A stretch of 64,000 nucleotides of DNA from positions 51,848,743 to 51,912,742 of the forward strand of contig CM070723.1 of NCBI GenBank assembly GCA_036346275.1. The letters are read 5' to 3'. The stretch comes from Otatea glauca. Lineage: Eukaryota > Streptophyta > Magnoliopsida > Poales > Poaceae. Positions 11,449 through 22,397 of the stretch are shown one piece after another; within the stretch, counting starts at the first letter, position 1, and the number at the start of each line of letters is the position of its first letter. The notes beneath the pieces were generated by a model. That model was not told where the DNA came from and ran no database searches. It saw only the letters and a program-made list of their open reading frames with translations. The position numbers were made by a program, and so were the translations under genes.

Positions 11449-12966
11449 AGGCCTTGGGGGCAAGGGCGTGAGTTGGTGTGTGTGCTAGAGCATTTGGGTG
11501 TTTATAGGAGTTGTGTGCATGTGTTGCCTTCTCCCATTTGCTTCTTGAGCTAGGTTGAGCCTCTAATTGCATGTGTTGCAATTAGGAGAGGATTGAGAGT
11601 CTCTTGTGCATGTGTTGCACTTGAGGAGGATCCTTGTGCATGTGTTGCACTTGGTGATCACCGAAGCACATGTGTTGTGCTTGGTGAAGTTCAAGCGAGA
11701 GGATTCGACTTGTTACTCTTGGAGGTTGCCGACTCCTAGACGGCGTAAAGCGTCGTCTTGGGAGCTCTCAAGGTTGTGAGAAGCCCGGCGAAGTTTGTGA
11801 AGGTTCGGTTGAGCCTACGCGGCGTGAAAACCACATCTAGTGGATTCGAGGTGGGTGCTCAATTCGTGGAGCCGGTCCAATGTGTTTGGGCTAACCTCAA
11901 CGTGGACTAGGGAGACCGCAAGTCTCCGATCACCACGGTAAAAAGTATTGTGTCTCTTGTGCTTGCTTTGTTCTCTTTATTTATATTCAAGCAATTTACA
12001 TTCATAGAATTAAATTGATTGATTGTTTGTCTTTAGAATTGCTTTTTGTTAGAGACATAATTAGTTAGTGCACATAGTGAGCCTAGTTGTTTTAGGCTTT
12101 AATTGTCAAAACCTTAGTTTATCGCTTCCGCATTGTTATTGATAAGGTTTTGGCATAGGGGTAATTAAGGGGTGAATTGCTTTATAGAAATTAGTAGAAA
12201 GAGAAAGTTTTAATTTTTTAAAAGCCGCCTATTCACCCCCCTCTAGTCGGCATCCTCGACCTTACAACCGTGGATGTGACCCACCGGTCTAGGTACTTGT
12301 AACATCCCAAAATTTGAGTTTTTGAATGTTTGAAATTGAAATAGAACCATTTGCATTTTTCTGGAATTAATCAAAGCTTAATTTGAATTTTCCATTAATG
12401 AAAGGCTTTAATTTGACTAAACTATTCATCAAACAAAAGATTTCCAATTTTAGTTGGGTTTATTGCGCTTCAAGGAATTTTTCTGTATTTTTGGTCATCT
12501 TTCTGAATTTATTTGCTATTTATTTGAATTTATTTGCTTCCATTCGAATTTATGGAATTTCCTTAATTCGGAAAATGATTTTAATTCCAATTTACCTTCG
12601 GGCCGAATTTCTGTCTGGCCCGTTCCTATTCCCCGTTCGGCCTGCCTCACCTCGGCCCGTTCCCGCGCGCAGCCAACCCGTGTTGCGTCGGTCGTCTAAT
12701 TTGCGTCCCGTGGACGGCCGAGATGACTCCGCCCCGCGCCGCCTCAAACCCTAGTGCGCCCCCGCCGTTTGATCTCGATCTAGCGGTCGAAACTTGCCCG
12801 CGTGGCCATGCGCATGTGAGCCGTCCGATCCTCGCCGCGTGTGCGGTCGGGATGCTGCCGCGTCGCCCCTCGCCGCCTCCGCCTCCAAGAAACCCTAGCC
12901 GCCGCCATCTCCGCGCGCCGCGTCCGCCGCCATCTCGGTTTCCAATTTTGGGCACGCCTCCCGAGG

Positions 12967-12976
12967 GCTATAAATG
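12967..12976 (+). promoter_or_regulatory. TATA box in second LTR
   Basis: GGGCTATAAATGCC after a GC-rich stretch and before a C-rich leader; the probable promoter of the LTR that starts at 12298. The long GC-rich open frames around it (12647-13340, both strands) have no recognisable domain. Confidence 0.5.
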
Positions 12977-13374
12977 CCGCTGCACCCCCTCCGAGAATCC
13001 TCGTTGTCCCCCGCACCCGTCGCCACCCTCACCGTCGCCCGAGACGCTGCCGTCGCCGAGATTTCCCTCGCCGAAGTTCGTCGCCGTGCACAAAGCTTTC
13101 CCCGCCGTCGTGTGGCCGCTCCTGTGCACCTCCATCGCTGCCGTTGCCTTCTTTGTGTTCCTTGCGTCGAGCCCTTCGAGACCCCCAAGGTTTTGCGCTC
13201 GATCCGTTGCTTTCTCGCCGTGTCCCGGGTAATCTTCTTCATCTCCGACGGAGTAGCGCCGCCGCTTCACCGTCGCTCGTCGCCGCGAGCCCCAACCGTC
13301 GGATATTCTTCCAACCACTATAAGAAAAGTGATTTTTAATGACGGTCCAAACTCATCATCATTAGTCCTGAAAT

Positions 13375-13770
13375 CGTCATTTTAGGTTTTTTATGACGAA
13401 ATTCAACTTGTCATAGTAAGTGCGTCATAGAAAGTTTTCAATGACGAATTACTTTTTTTCGTCATAAAAAATCAAATTTTCGTGTGAATTACATTTTAAA
13501 TCAACGAAGAGGTCATTTCTATGACGAATATATCCGTCATTAATTGTACCCAAAACGTCATTAAAAATATCAAATTCGTCATAAAAGAACACTCCGATCG
13601 GCCAAAAATGAGCGTTGACCATTTTATTTATGACGAAATTGTTCGTCACAGATTGTTGCCACGTGGACATGCATTTCGTCATTGAGCGATGCGGTGCCGC
13701 GTCGCAGCCGAGGATGTGAGGTGACGCGGCACGTGCTGTGACGCAAATGTTTCGTCATAGATAAGTGCCA
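13375..13770. repeat. CACTA subterminal repeats
   Basis: Many short motifs of form ATGACG / CGTCAT occur here in both orientations (for example TTTCGTCATAAAA, ATGACGAATTAC, TTCGTCATTGAG). They are typical binding-site clusters for CACTA accessory proteins. Confidence 0.7.
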
Positions 13771-14048
13771 CGTGGACATCCATTTTTACAGCCACAATAC
13801 ATCTCGACACAGCACACAATATTTTCAGGAGACCAATCAATACATTGCACATAACCATAGATACATTAAGAGACACAAACTTTATTCACAGTACTTTTTG
13901 TTAGTACCACACTTGAAGCTATTGAAAATAAATCCATAGGTCACAAAGTTGAACCATGTTACCTAAACTCACTAGTACCAGTGAACCAGGTTAGCAGCCA
14001 TACAAAATAAGTATCCATGCAAAATAAGTGAACAGGTTCATAAACTCA

Positions 14049-16370
14049 CTAGTTGTCTTGACCAGCCATTCGCATGAGATGACGAATAATTGCATCATTC
14101 TCCTCTTGCCTCTTCTTTAAATCTCCCATTTCCTTTTGGGTTTTGATCAGTGTTTCATCTGATGCTTGTGCTTTTAGCTTCAAGTCTTCTACTTCTTGCT
14201 GCTGTTGCTCAATGGTCTGTCGAAGTTCAGCTGCTCCTCGTCTCTCCTGCTCAAGCTATTCCTCAAGAGCTTGTTGTTTGGAGTCCTTTGCAGAGTTCGG
14301 AGTGGAAGAATGTAAGCCAACGTTCTTCAAGAATTTGCTGGTGGCGCTACTTTGAGACAGAACCTTGTCAACAATCTCGGTAGTAGACATTGTTGGCTGA
14401 CACTCTACATCAGGCACCATCATAGCTTCCATCTCAGCCTAAGACATAAAACATAACAGAATCAATAGTGATAACAGGAATAAAAGGCTTATACAAAGAA
14501 AACTTTCATCCAAATAGAACAGGACACAACAAAGGTAACCTCTGGTGATTACTTGAAAAATCACTAAATTTGCATTCAGAAAATTTCATAAAAAGCACAT
14601 GAAGAAATGGATTAACTTTTGTATGCTGACACAATGAATCTCTATTCAATGTGGTCTAGTTACTTATATGGTATGGATGCAAGAAAGCAATTTTGTAAGC
14701 ATAACAGAAGAAATAGATATTTTGATGAGTCCATATATACTTATGCGTGAGGTGACCATGGGTGCTATCATCCGAAATACCCTCTATAGGATACAATGGC
14801 AGAAGAAAAAGGAGGAATTGCAGGGACTTACAATTGCGCGTTGCACAGGTTCAGCGAGTCCCTCTTCTTGCTGTTGTGGCACTCCTTGAACATGTCCACA
14901 GCAGTGAATTGTTGATCTTTGTTTTTCTCCTTCTATAATTGGAAGAAGAAACAAAATAAAATGTATCAAGTAGAAAAGTTTTTATTAACTACATATGGCT
15001 TTATTATAGGCAGGTCTTGAACTAAATAAGTGCATCTAATTTTATCTCTTTGGTTATCAAGGTTTCCTTGGCTGCCTACTAGCAAGGTTCCTATCAAGTG
15101 TTGTTCTTGTACTCCTTCCAACTAGTTAAGATAGGGACATGATGCCTAATTTGAACGCCAGACTCTGATGCAAACTTTGCAGCTTCCAATGGCTTATGTG
15201 GCCTTCTCATCCCCTCGGCAAATTGGACTTGCAACCTTTTGCCCATAGTTCTAGTCATCTTCTCAAGCATTTTCCCTATTGTTGATGCCCTCTTCCCTCT
15301 TGTAGAAGTATTTGGGGGATCTACGAAAAAGGCATTGAAGGGATTAGTTAAATGCTTAATGTTTGTAACCTATGAAAACAATCTGAAATATTGTTCTATG
15401 ACACAATTGTAATAAAGATGAAAAAGAAGAATGCCCAAAATAACTCCGCCTTCATCATTTTGTTGTCATTACGCACCATCTTCCGGATAGGACCAATCCA
15501 TGACCGGACTCGTAGGTTGAGCAATGGGTTCTTGTTCTTTTGTCCGAATTTGATCTTCATGGACCACTTGCTCGGAGGATTCAGTGGTTGTATCTTCTTG
15601 AAGTGTAGGTAAGGCCACTTTTTTTGCGGACCATGTTGTGACTCCAGTGGGTTCCTCTGCTGCTGTAGTTGCCCTCACTCTCTTTGAAGCTCTTGTACCA
15701 CCTGGAGGCATGTTGTCGGTCTTCCTTTTTATGGGCCTTTGAGCTGGTCTTGTAACGCACGTTTTAAAATACTAGACGAGAAGAAAATTTAAGTGTAAAT
15801 ATGTGTACAAAATGAAATAGGCAGCACAACAAAAATAACATAAATGAAGCAACCTAAAGAAATTAAATAGATGCAATGCAAAACAATACATGCGACTAAC
15901 ATCCTTAGCCCCCAAAGAAGAGATAGATCGCAAGCACCTTTTTGGTGAAGGGATCTTTGTGATTCATCTTCCTCGGCCCTCTTATCCTCTTCAGGATCGT
16001 AATAAAGTCATCATTGTTTCTACCCTTTTTGCTATCCTTTTCAGATGTAGTGGGGGTTGAAGTTGAATCCAGAAGGTTTTTTAATCTGTTGATACCTAGA
16101 GATTGAAATTTGGCTTGAATCGCTGCGGTGTTTGCTAGCCGCAGCTTCTCATATTCGCATGGTTCAGGTTCTATATAATGAAAACAACAGTATTATTGTT
16201 TGAGACATAGGAGAGCATATTTTAATAGTCAAGATTTCAATTGCAAGACTATAGGGCCCTATTCATGCACAAGCATAGTAGAATTGTTATATGGAAAGAT
16301 AAATCTGAGATCTTACCTTTGCCTTTCTTTGCGTCGTGTTCTCATTGGCTGCTCCTAGTTGGATAATATG
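14049..16370 (-). pseudogene. CACTA accessory/Transposase_24-like protein gene, disrupted
   Basis: Exons on minus, 5' to 3': about 16330-15895 (CEYEKLRLANTAAIQAKFQS, then KRIRGPRKMN), about 15712-15470 (starts MPPGGTRASKRVRATTAAEE), about 15330-15060 (RGKRASTIGKMLEK then MGKRLQVQFAEGMRRP and AAKFASESGVQIR), about 14935-14815 (FKECHNSKKR), and about 14440-14049 (coiled coil, ending MRMAGQDN and a stop at 14049-14051). The MRRP...AAKFASE segment is characteristic of the plant En/Spm Transposase_24 family. The last exon has an in-frame TAG at about 14256-14258 after KQQALEE, so the copy is disabled unless read through. Exon edges are approximate. Confidence 0.7.
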
Positions 16371-16529
16371 ATATTACAGTTCTGAAAAAGAAAAATTGAA
16401 ATAGCAATAACTTATTCACTTGAGACTATTTGAGTCTCTTCCATAATTTTGCTTTTTTAATGTTTCTACTAGCTTCTGATACAAACTTTATTGCCAATTT
16501 AGTGATTGCAGTCTAGATAATCCAGCACT

Positions 16530-16625
16530 CCATACTGATTACTACACCCCTCATTGTACACTCCATACTGGTTACTACACTCCATACTTGCTACTACACT
16601 CCATACTGGCTACTAGTCACACTTT
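16530..16625. repeat. Short tandem array, about 20-base period
   Basis: CACTCCATACTGGTTACTA-type units recur about four to five times (variants TGATTACTACACC, CTTGCTACTA, CTGGCTACTA). The array marks the transition between the CACTA gene and the gypsy sequence. Confidence 0.75.
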
Positions 16626-17089
16626 GGACAGCAAAAGGTAAAACTTGCATAACTTTTTAATGGTTGAACCAAATTGAGTGAACTCAGATTATAATTAATC
16701 ACAAGAGGATAATCTACAACTATATTATAGACATTTATTCAGAAGATGCATTACTAGTTCCCAGATTAGAGATGAACAGAGGTTATATACAGGTACTAAA
16801 ATGAACATAACTTTTAATTGGCTAAGTAAAAATTTGCATTCTTAGGCTCCAAATGATCACAAGAGGATAACCTATAGTTACCCTATAGCCATTTCTCAAC
16901 ACACGAAAGTTAAGTCCTCAAACCGCCTCTCGAACTTCGGACTAACTCTGAACTTTCAGTGAAATTTCAGTTACGGACAAAGAACTTCAACAGCCAAAAT
17001 TTTGATTCCTAACACCAAATCAAGGATACAAATACACTTTATAAATCTACAGGAAATTTCCTACATTTCTCTAGGCAATCAAAAATCCT

Positions 17090-19241
17090 AATTCGGCCTG
17101 TTACAAACTTATCCAAAAACTCCATAAACACCTTATTCATCAAATTCATGAAATATGACGGTGCATTTGTTAAACCAAAGGACATCACTGTAAACTCGTA
17201 CAATCCATAGCGGGTAGTAAAGGCATCTTGAATATCTTCTTTTCTTATCTTGAGTGATGATATCCTCGATCTTAAGTCTATTTTGAGAAAACTGAGCTCC
17301 TTTCAACCGATCAAATAGATCATCTATCCTTGGCAAAGGATACTTATTCTTTATTGTGACCTCATTCGGTGATCTCGTAGTCTATGCACATTCTCGGACT
17401 ACCATCCTTCTTCTTAACGAAGATTACGGTGAACCCCAAGGTGATGAACTTGGTTTTATAAATCCTTTCTCCTGCAGGTTCTTCAATCATTTCTTCATCT
17501 CTGCTAATTCATTAGCGGTGTAACAAATAAGGCCTCTTGAGATAGGAGATGTACCAGAACAAGCTCAATCATAAACTCAATATCACGGTGCGGTGGCATA
17601 CTGCAAATCTTCTGGAATACATCCGGTATTCATTCACTATGGGCACATTTTCCAAAGATGTACCTTTTAGTCGGTTCAGGTACTACCCCCTTAGAGGAGA
17701 GATTAGACAGAACTCCACTCGAATTCCCTCGGGACTAGTAAGGAGATAGCTCTACTAGCACGATCTATCGACCTTTGTACTTGGTTAACGATCCATTCCA
17801 AGGATTACTTCTATACCCTTAGTATCCAATAATATTAAGTTCGCTAGGAACTTTGCCCTTTATAATTATGTCTATTTTTGGACAAATAGCGGTTGTTCTT
17901 AGTTCTTTACGAGGATTGAACTAGCAAGGATTTCTAAGTCGAATCAGATCCCATCCATGCTTTCTAACCAAATACTACGATATGAAAGAATGCGAAGCAC
18001 CGAATCAAACAATATCAAGGCGAGGCCGAATTGACGAAGAACTTACCATACACCACATCAAAGCGTCTGAACTTCTTCAAGAAGGCGTGATTAACACGTC
18101 CTCTTCCGATGGTGCGAGAAGTACGCGGAGTCTGCGGCGTTCCTCTTCCCGTAGCCGTCTTTGGGGCACGAGTGGAGTAGATCCTGTTGAACCGAATGGG
18201 GTCACGACTGGCAACAGGGGCGATTACTAGCGTAATGTCCCATCTCCCTGCAGTTAAAGCATTGGACTCCTGCAGTTGCTGCGTTGCTCTTCTGAACTTG
18301 ATTTCCTATATTGCCAGCAGGGGCTTGAGTGAACTGACGAGGAGTGGACATTGGGGTCCTGGAAGTATTGGTGGCTCTTGCTTTCTTTCGAGGCCGGAAG
18401 AAACGGGTTTGGGCTGCGGCACCACGCTGCGTTTGAAACATCAACTTCCTCTTTCTTGATTCAAACGGTGACGCCGAGCATCCTCTTGGATCAAAGCCTT
18501 GTTCACCATGTCTTTGGAATGAAGGGAAGTCATTTGATACCAAATGAACTTTGATATTGGGGTCAAGGCCCTCCATGAAGCGCGGATCTTAGCCTCATCC
18601 GTGGCGACATCTTGATAGCATAACGAGAAAGTGGGTGAACCGATTGGATATTCGAGGTGAAGGTTTCCTTGTTGCGGCTTGTGAAACTCACGCCTCTTCA
18701 TTTCCATAATCCCTTGGGAATATGGGTAGCCAAAAGCCACAAATTCATTCCAAGTGATACTCTGGGCTTCCTCGTAGGCGTGGTAATTTTCCCACCAACT
18801 TGCAAATGGTTCCTTTCAAATGATGAGAGGCATATAAGACACTCTCAAATTCATCACACTTTGGGCTAAGTAAAGCTTCTTTTCTACATCTTTTAACCAA
18901 TCGTCGACCTCCAGGGGTCCACCGATCCTGCGAAAGTTGGGGTCCGGTCCTCATGAATTCCCGAACTTAGACTGGGTGGGTGAGCTACTACTGAGCTGGG
19001 ATTGCTTGCGCGGATTCAGCGCATTTTGCGCCAAAGCTTGCAAATTTGCATTTGCATGGCCATCATCCGCTCCATGCTTGGCGGCCGGTTCGGGGTGGGG
19101 TGGCACTTGGTTCTCTTCTGCTACCGAGAAGGCACTTGGTTATCTTGCTCCACAGAACTTCCTCTTGAATCTGCACTCTTCGCGACCACGACCAGCGGCC
19201 TCCTCTTCTTCCTCTGCCACGACCTCTGCGGGGTTCTCCAT
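17090..19241 (-). pseudogene. Decayed gypsy gag-pol fragment
   Basis: Gag probably starts at 19241 (MENPAEVVAEEEEEA). Further pieces are GYPYSQGIMEMKRREFHK and KVHLVSNDF (about 18735-18530) and a CCHC zinc knuckle CFNCREMGHYASNRPC at about 18220-18265. Pol shows GFIKPSS-like sequence and VFVKKKDGSPRMC-like sequence near 17380-17490, and PRIDDLFDRLKGA at 17290-17336, the N-terminal reverse transcriptase region. Frames shift repeatedly and stops are frequent, so nothing can be expressed. The catalytic YXDD region is absent or unrecognisable. Confidence 0.75.
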
Positions 19242-19760
19242 CCAAACCAAGGATAGGAAAAACACGAGGAAAGAGGAAAAGCAAAGATAAGAAAACAGGG
19301 GACTACACAACATCCACCGAAACAAAAACACAACAATAGAAAGGAAACTCCAACTAAAATCTTTATTTAAACCAAAATAGCTTTTAAAGAGAAAATAGTT
19401 GTATCACAAATGCATAAAAGCATGATACAGTCCATCGCACAACTTATTCATCGTTCTAAACGTGAACAAAAGGAAGGGTGCTAAGCCAGACTAACTACTC
19501 CCCCTGCTCTCCAAAAAAAACACGAGGGGAGGGATCCTCCAGCTGATGCGGCAAAGATGGTGTAAACTGACATCTACAAATTTTGAAACGGGACAAGGAC
19601 AACAAACAAATTTCCAATGAAGGATGAGGTAAAGACCCGATGCTAAGACAGGAAAGGTAGAAGCAAAGGAACCTAAAAAAAATTTATAAGTATATTTTTA
19701 TAAAAATATTAATTCTTAAGGCTTTGCCATTCTAACTACATTGCGTCCTACAGTCGTCCA

Positions 19761-19773
19761 GGCTCTGATACCA
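19761..19773 (-). promoter_or_regulatory. Primer-binding site, initiator tRNA-Met
   Basis: The minus strand reads TGGTATCAGAGCC exactly, four bases inside the LTR edge at 19778. It is the best-conserved retroelement signal in the window. Confidence 0.9.
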
Positions 19774-19777
19774 CCTC

Positions 19778-22397
19778 TGTGAGCCCCCAGATTTACCATC
19801 CGGAATCTCCTGTGTATTTCTGTACTAGTCCCAGATCAGTTGCTAGTACACACAAGTGAAGCGATGATTATCATAACGAGCGAGCGAAGAGAAAACAAAA
19901 TATAGCGTAATCATAAATTACCAGCCACATGGCTATTTATTACATCTCCTGGTCACATGACCAAAGTTCTCAGCAGCGGAAACAAAAAAAAACAACAAGA
20001 TAAAACCCAAAAGACACCACAGGCGACGACTAGGAGCGCGTGCTTAGTTATCTTGGCGATCTCCAACGAACTCCTCGCCATAGAATTCATTGTCTTCGAT
20101 TGCATCTTGATAATTCTCTGATGACAAATTTTTGTGTAGCATGTGAGTACAAACGTACTCCGCAAGTCTGGGAAAATGCATCATGAAGGGCTTTCCAAGG
20201 AAGGCTTAATAGGGTTCTTTTGCACAAAGCATTTAACAAACATTATTAATAATAATTTTCACAAAGCGCTTTAACAATTATTTGTACAATTGAAATTATT
20301 ACTAACTCTAGTGAAGGTTCCACTACCAACACTAGTATACGAGCTCTAACCGCCCATTTTGAAAGATCTTGTTAAACCATCACATGACTCCATCTGTCAT
20401 GATTCAAAACAGTTCCATCTACCCGTTGGCTCAATCCGCCAAATAAACATTCGAGAGTTCTAACCACTCCCGAATTCCCAAAGCATCGATTATTTTGAAA
20501 ACCAAAACCAGGTCTACCAAGATGAAAGCATTCTTCGCTTTGCCTTTGACCGTAAACACGGCTATTCAATAGATTTACTCTCTGCAGAGGTGTACACTTT
20601 ACCCACAAGACATGATCGTCTCTTGTTGCCATGCGCAATATGCACACTTCCTTTGGTGTGTTGGCGGAGAGATCATGACAAGGCCTTTACAATGTATCGC
20701 CTAGCTTGACCCACCACGAGGTTTCACCATTGTTAGGGTTCCATCCACCCGATCTGAAGCCCCTCTTGCGCCGTGTGAGAAATACGACATGCCTCCATCC
20801 AAGCACTCACATTCCACCAACTCAAGTAGTCTAAGTTAGGTTTCTACAAATTATTCACCAGTCGTACCCATTATAGACTTGTGGTTGCACGGTAATGCTT
20901 AGAATGGACAGTCATAAGCGTTGGTCCTTAAATTGATTAGGCGGCTTTCACAAACTGAACCGATGCTCCATCCGCACCTACCCGACAAACCACTCCGCCC
21001 CAATCTAAACCATTTTTATTTTATTTTTATTTTACAATCACAGCAGCAATCACCTTGCTACTGCTTTCGATAAAACACATTTCAACAACATTTTAGAATT
21101 TATCCCACCATAGGCATTTTGATCAACGTCAATCCTAAGCACGATCTACATACTAAACAAGGTTAATCACATAATACATGATTTCATGATTAAATCTTAA
21201 GGTTACAAAGGCATGGTAATCAAATAGCAAGGATGTTATTTCGAAATGGGCATAACTAACATTCTATATTTTAACATCATCGGTTTATGTAAATAGCCAT
21301 GCAAGTTGCAAACTTTTATAAAACGATTATAAACAATGGGATAAATGTCGTCAAGGAGACTTGCCTTCGTCAACGGCGCGCTTGCTGATGCTCGAGGTCT
21401 TCTCCTTCGTCGGCGACGACGACTGCTTCTTCGACGGAGACGACGAACCGACGACGCAAAGATGGTTAGGCCAACGGTGTTCAAACGTCAAATTCGTCGC
21501 CGTCCGGATCAAAAGTTGGCTCGCTGGTGTCTTTGGTCGACGTTGGGCTGCGGTTTTCGCGAGTTTTGGAAAAGAAAACGTCTTGAATCAAAGGGGCAAA
21601 GTGAGCATGGGGTAGAGCACAGCAAGGCGAAGCTTTTGAGTACCCGCACGCCGGTGAGGTGAAGAAACGCCGAGATAATGACCGAGCAATAAATTGTCAT
21701 TAACGCTTAATTGCGGCCGTTCGCTCGGATTAAGGATGGGTAACGGCGAGGAATTGAATCCTTGCATCAATACGGTCATAGCGCTTCAACTCTCCCTTGA
21801 TTTGATGCGAAAATGAAGAAGTTATAAATATTTTCTCTTTTGGACATTGAACAAAGAGCTACGGGAAAAAATCCTCAGTACTGGAGGTTGAAGACGAACT
21901 GTTGCTCTGACGAGTGGGTCCAAATGAATAGTGCTGAGAATAAAGCGCGAAGGATAAAATAGATAGAGACCTCTAGAAATCTTGGAAAAATTCTCAAAAA
22001 TACTATTGGATATTTGGAACCTAACAAAATTGGTTTCGGAATTGTTTTAGAGAATTTTGAAATTTAGATAATTTCGGGACGAATATAATGGATTTGATGA
22101 AAGCGCGAGAGATAAAATAGCAAAGAGACTCTATAAATCTTGGAAAATTTTCCAAAATCATTATAGAATATTTGAAACCTAATTCAATGGATTTTGAGAT
22201 TTTTGGAGCATTTTGGAACTCGGGTTTTGGATAAGGACCGGAATATGAAATTTTAACTTTGCGGACAAAAAGAATTGAACTCCAGTTTCGGGAGGATATG
22301 GATGCCAGGTTAATTAGAACACCGAGGAAGATCCAAATTTTGAATTTAATAAATTTTAAAATAATTTTTGGAACAACAGAAAATCTGGGATATTACA
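19778..22397 (-). repeat. 5' LTR of nested gypsy element (2.6 kb)
   Basis: The plus strand runs from TGTGAGCCCCC to GGGATATTACA. Base 22398 onward (GATAA...) is the interrupted host LTR. The part 20370-20720 is related, in inverted orientation, to 22860-23070, and in the same orientation to 59570-59720 of the solo LTR on the right. Open frames inside (for example 21236-21662) are not genes. Confidence 0.8.

Larger units (their letters stand above)
9247..11682. repeat. Array of about 25 short hairpins with near-invariant TGTGT loop
   Basis: Each hairpin has form stem-TGTGT-stem', with 5-9 bp perfect stems that differ in sequence. Examples: CATCA/TGATG at 9247; TCCATTA/TAATGGA at 9392 (loop TGTAT); TTCATCA/TGATGAA at 9794; TATTTGCA/TGCAAATA at 9925; ATTTGCA/TGCAAAT at 10075, 10144, 10213, 10282 and 10351; ACGAAA/TTTCGT at 10645; ATTTGCAAA/TTTGCAAAT at 10676; TTTGCAAA/TTTGCAAA at 10743; TGATCA/TGATCA at 10770; TGCAAA/TTTGCA at 10894; CTAATTGCA/TGCAATTAG at 11563; GTGCA/TGCAC at 11606 and 11636; AAGCACA/TGTGCTT at 11664. 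Loop variants TGAGT (9511) and TGCGT (9573, 10351) occur. Confidence 0.9.
8774..12266 (+). mobile_element. Solo LTR (3.5 kb), TGTAAG...TTACA ends, ACCGT target duplication
   Basis: The insertion is bounded by perfect 5-base duplications (ACCGT at 8769-8773 and 12267-12271), begins TGTAAGTTCAAG and ends CGACCTTACA. Removing it with one duplication joins PMD codons in frame (LLDATV-DVTHR). No gag or pol is present and a TATA box lies at about 11440, so it is best read as a solo LTR, with U3 about 2.65 kb and R/U5 about 0.8 kb. Near the 3' end the TATTCACCCCCCTCTAG string resembles copia LTR ends in grasses (from memory); the family is otherwise unassigned. It holds the hairpin array, a 69-base tandem repeat and GC palindromes listed separately. 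Confidence 0.85.
13316..16390 (-). mobile_element. CACTA (En/Spm) transposon, one end and the Transposase_24-type gene
   Basis: The left terminus is CACTATAAGAAAAGTG at 13316, followed by about 450 bases of subterminal repeats built on TGACGAA/TTCGTCA in both orientations (13375-13770). A minus-strand gene of Ptta/En/Spm type follows (14049-16370). The right terminus was not found; sequence past about 16390 changes character into a short tandem array and then gypsy-like sequence, so the 5' end of the transposon is probably missing. It interrupts the LTR that starts at 12298. Confidence 0.7.
16626..22397 (-). mobile_element. Ty3/gypsy element with 5' LTR, PBS, gag and partial pol; 3' end missing
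   Basis: Minus sense: 5' LTR 22397-19778, PBS 19773-19761, gag about 19241-18200, protease and reverse transcriptase to about 17090. RNase H, integrase and a 3' LTR were not found; 16626-17090 is AT-rich and unassigned. The LTR start (TGTAATATCCCAG on the sense strand), large LTR and initiator-Met PBS fit a Tekay/Del-like chromovirus (inference; no chromodomain remains). The element lies inside the LTR 12298-23686, in opposite orientation to it. Confidence 0.7.

Noticed and set aside
9247..11682. CRISPR-like array
   Set aside because: Nuclear grass DNA, spacing is irregular, there are no unique spacers, and the repeated part is a hairpin loop of five bases.
12647..13340. Overlapping GC-rich ORFs on both strands
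   Set aside because: They lie in the LTR around its TATA box; no recognisable domain, and open frames are expected from the low frequency of stops in GC-rich DNA.
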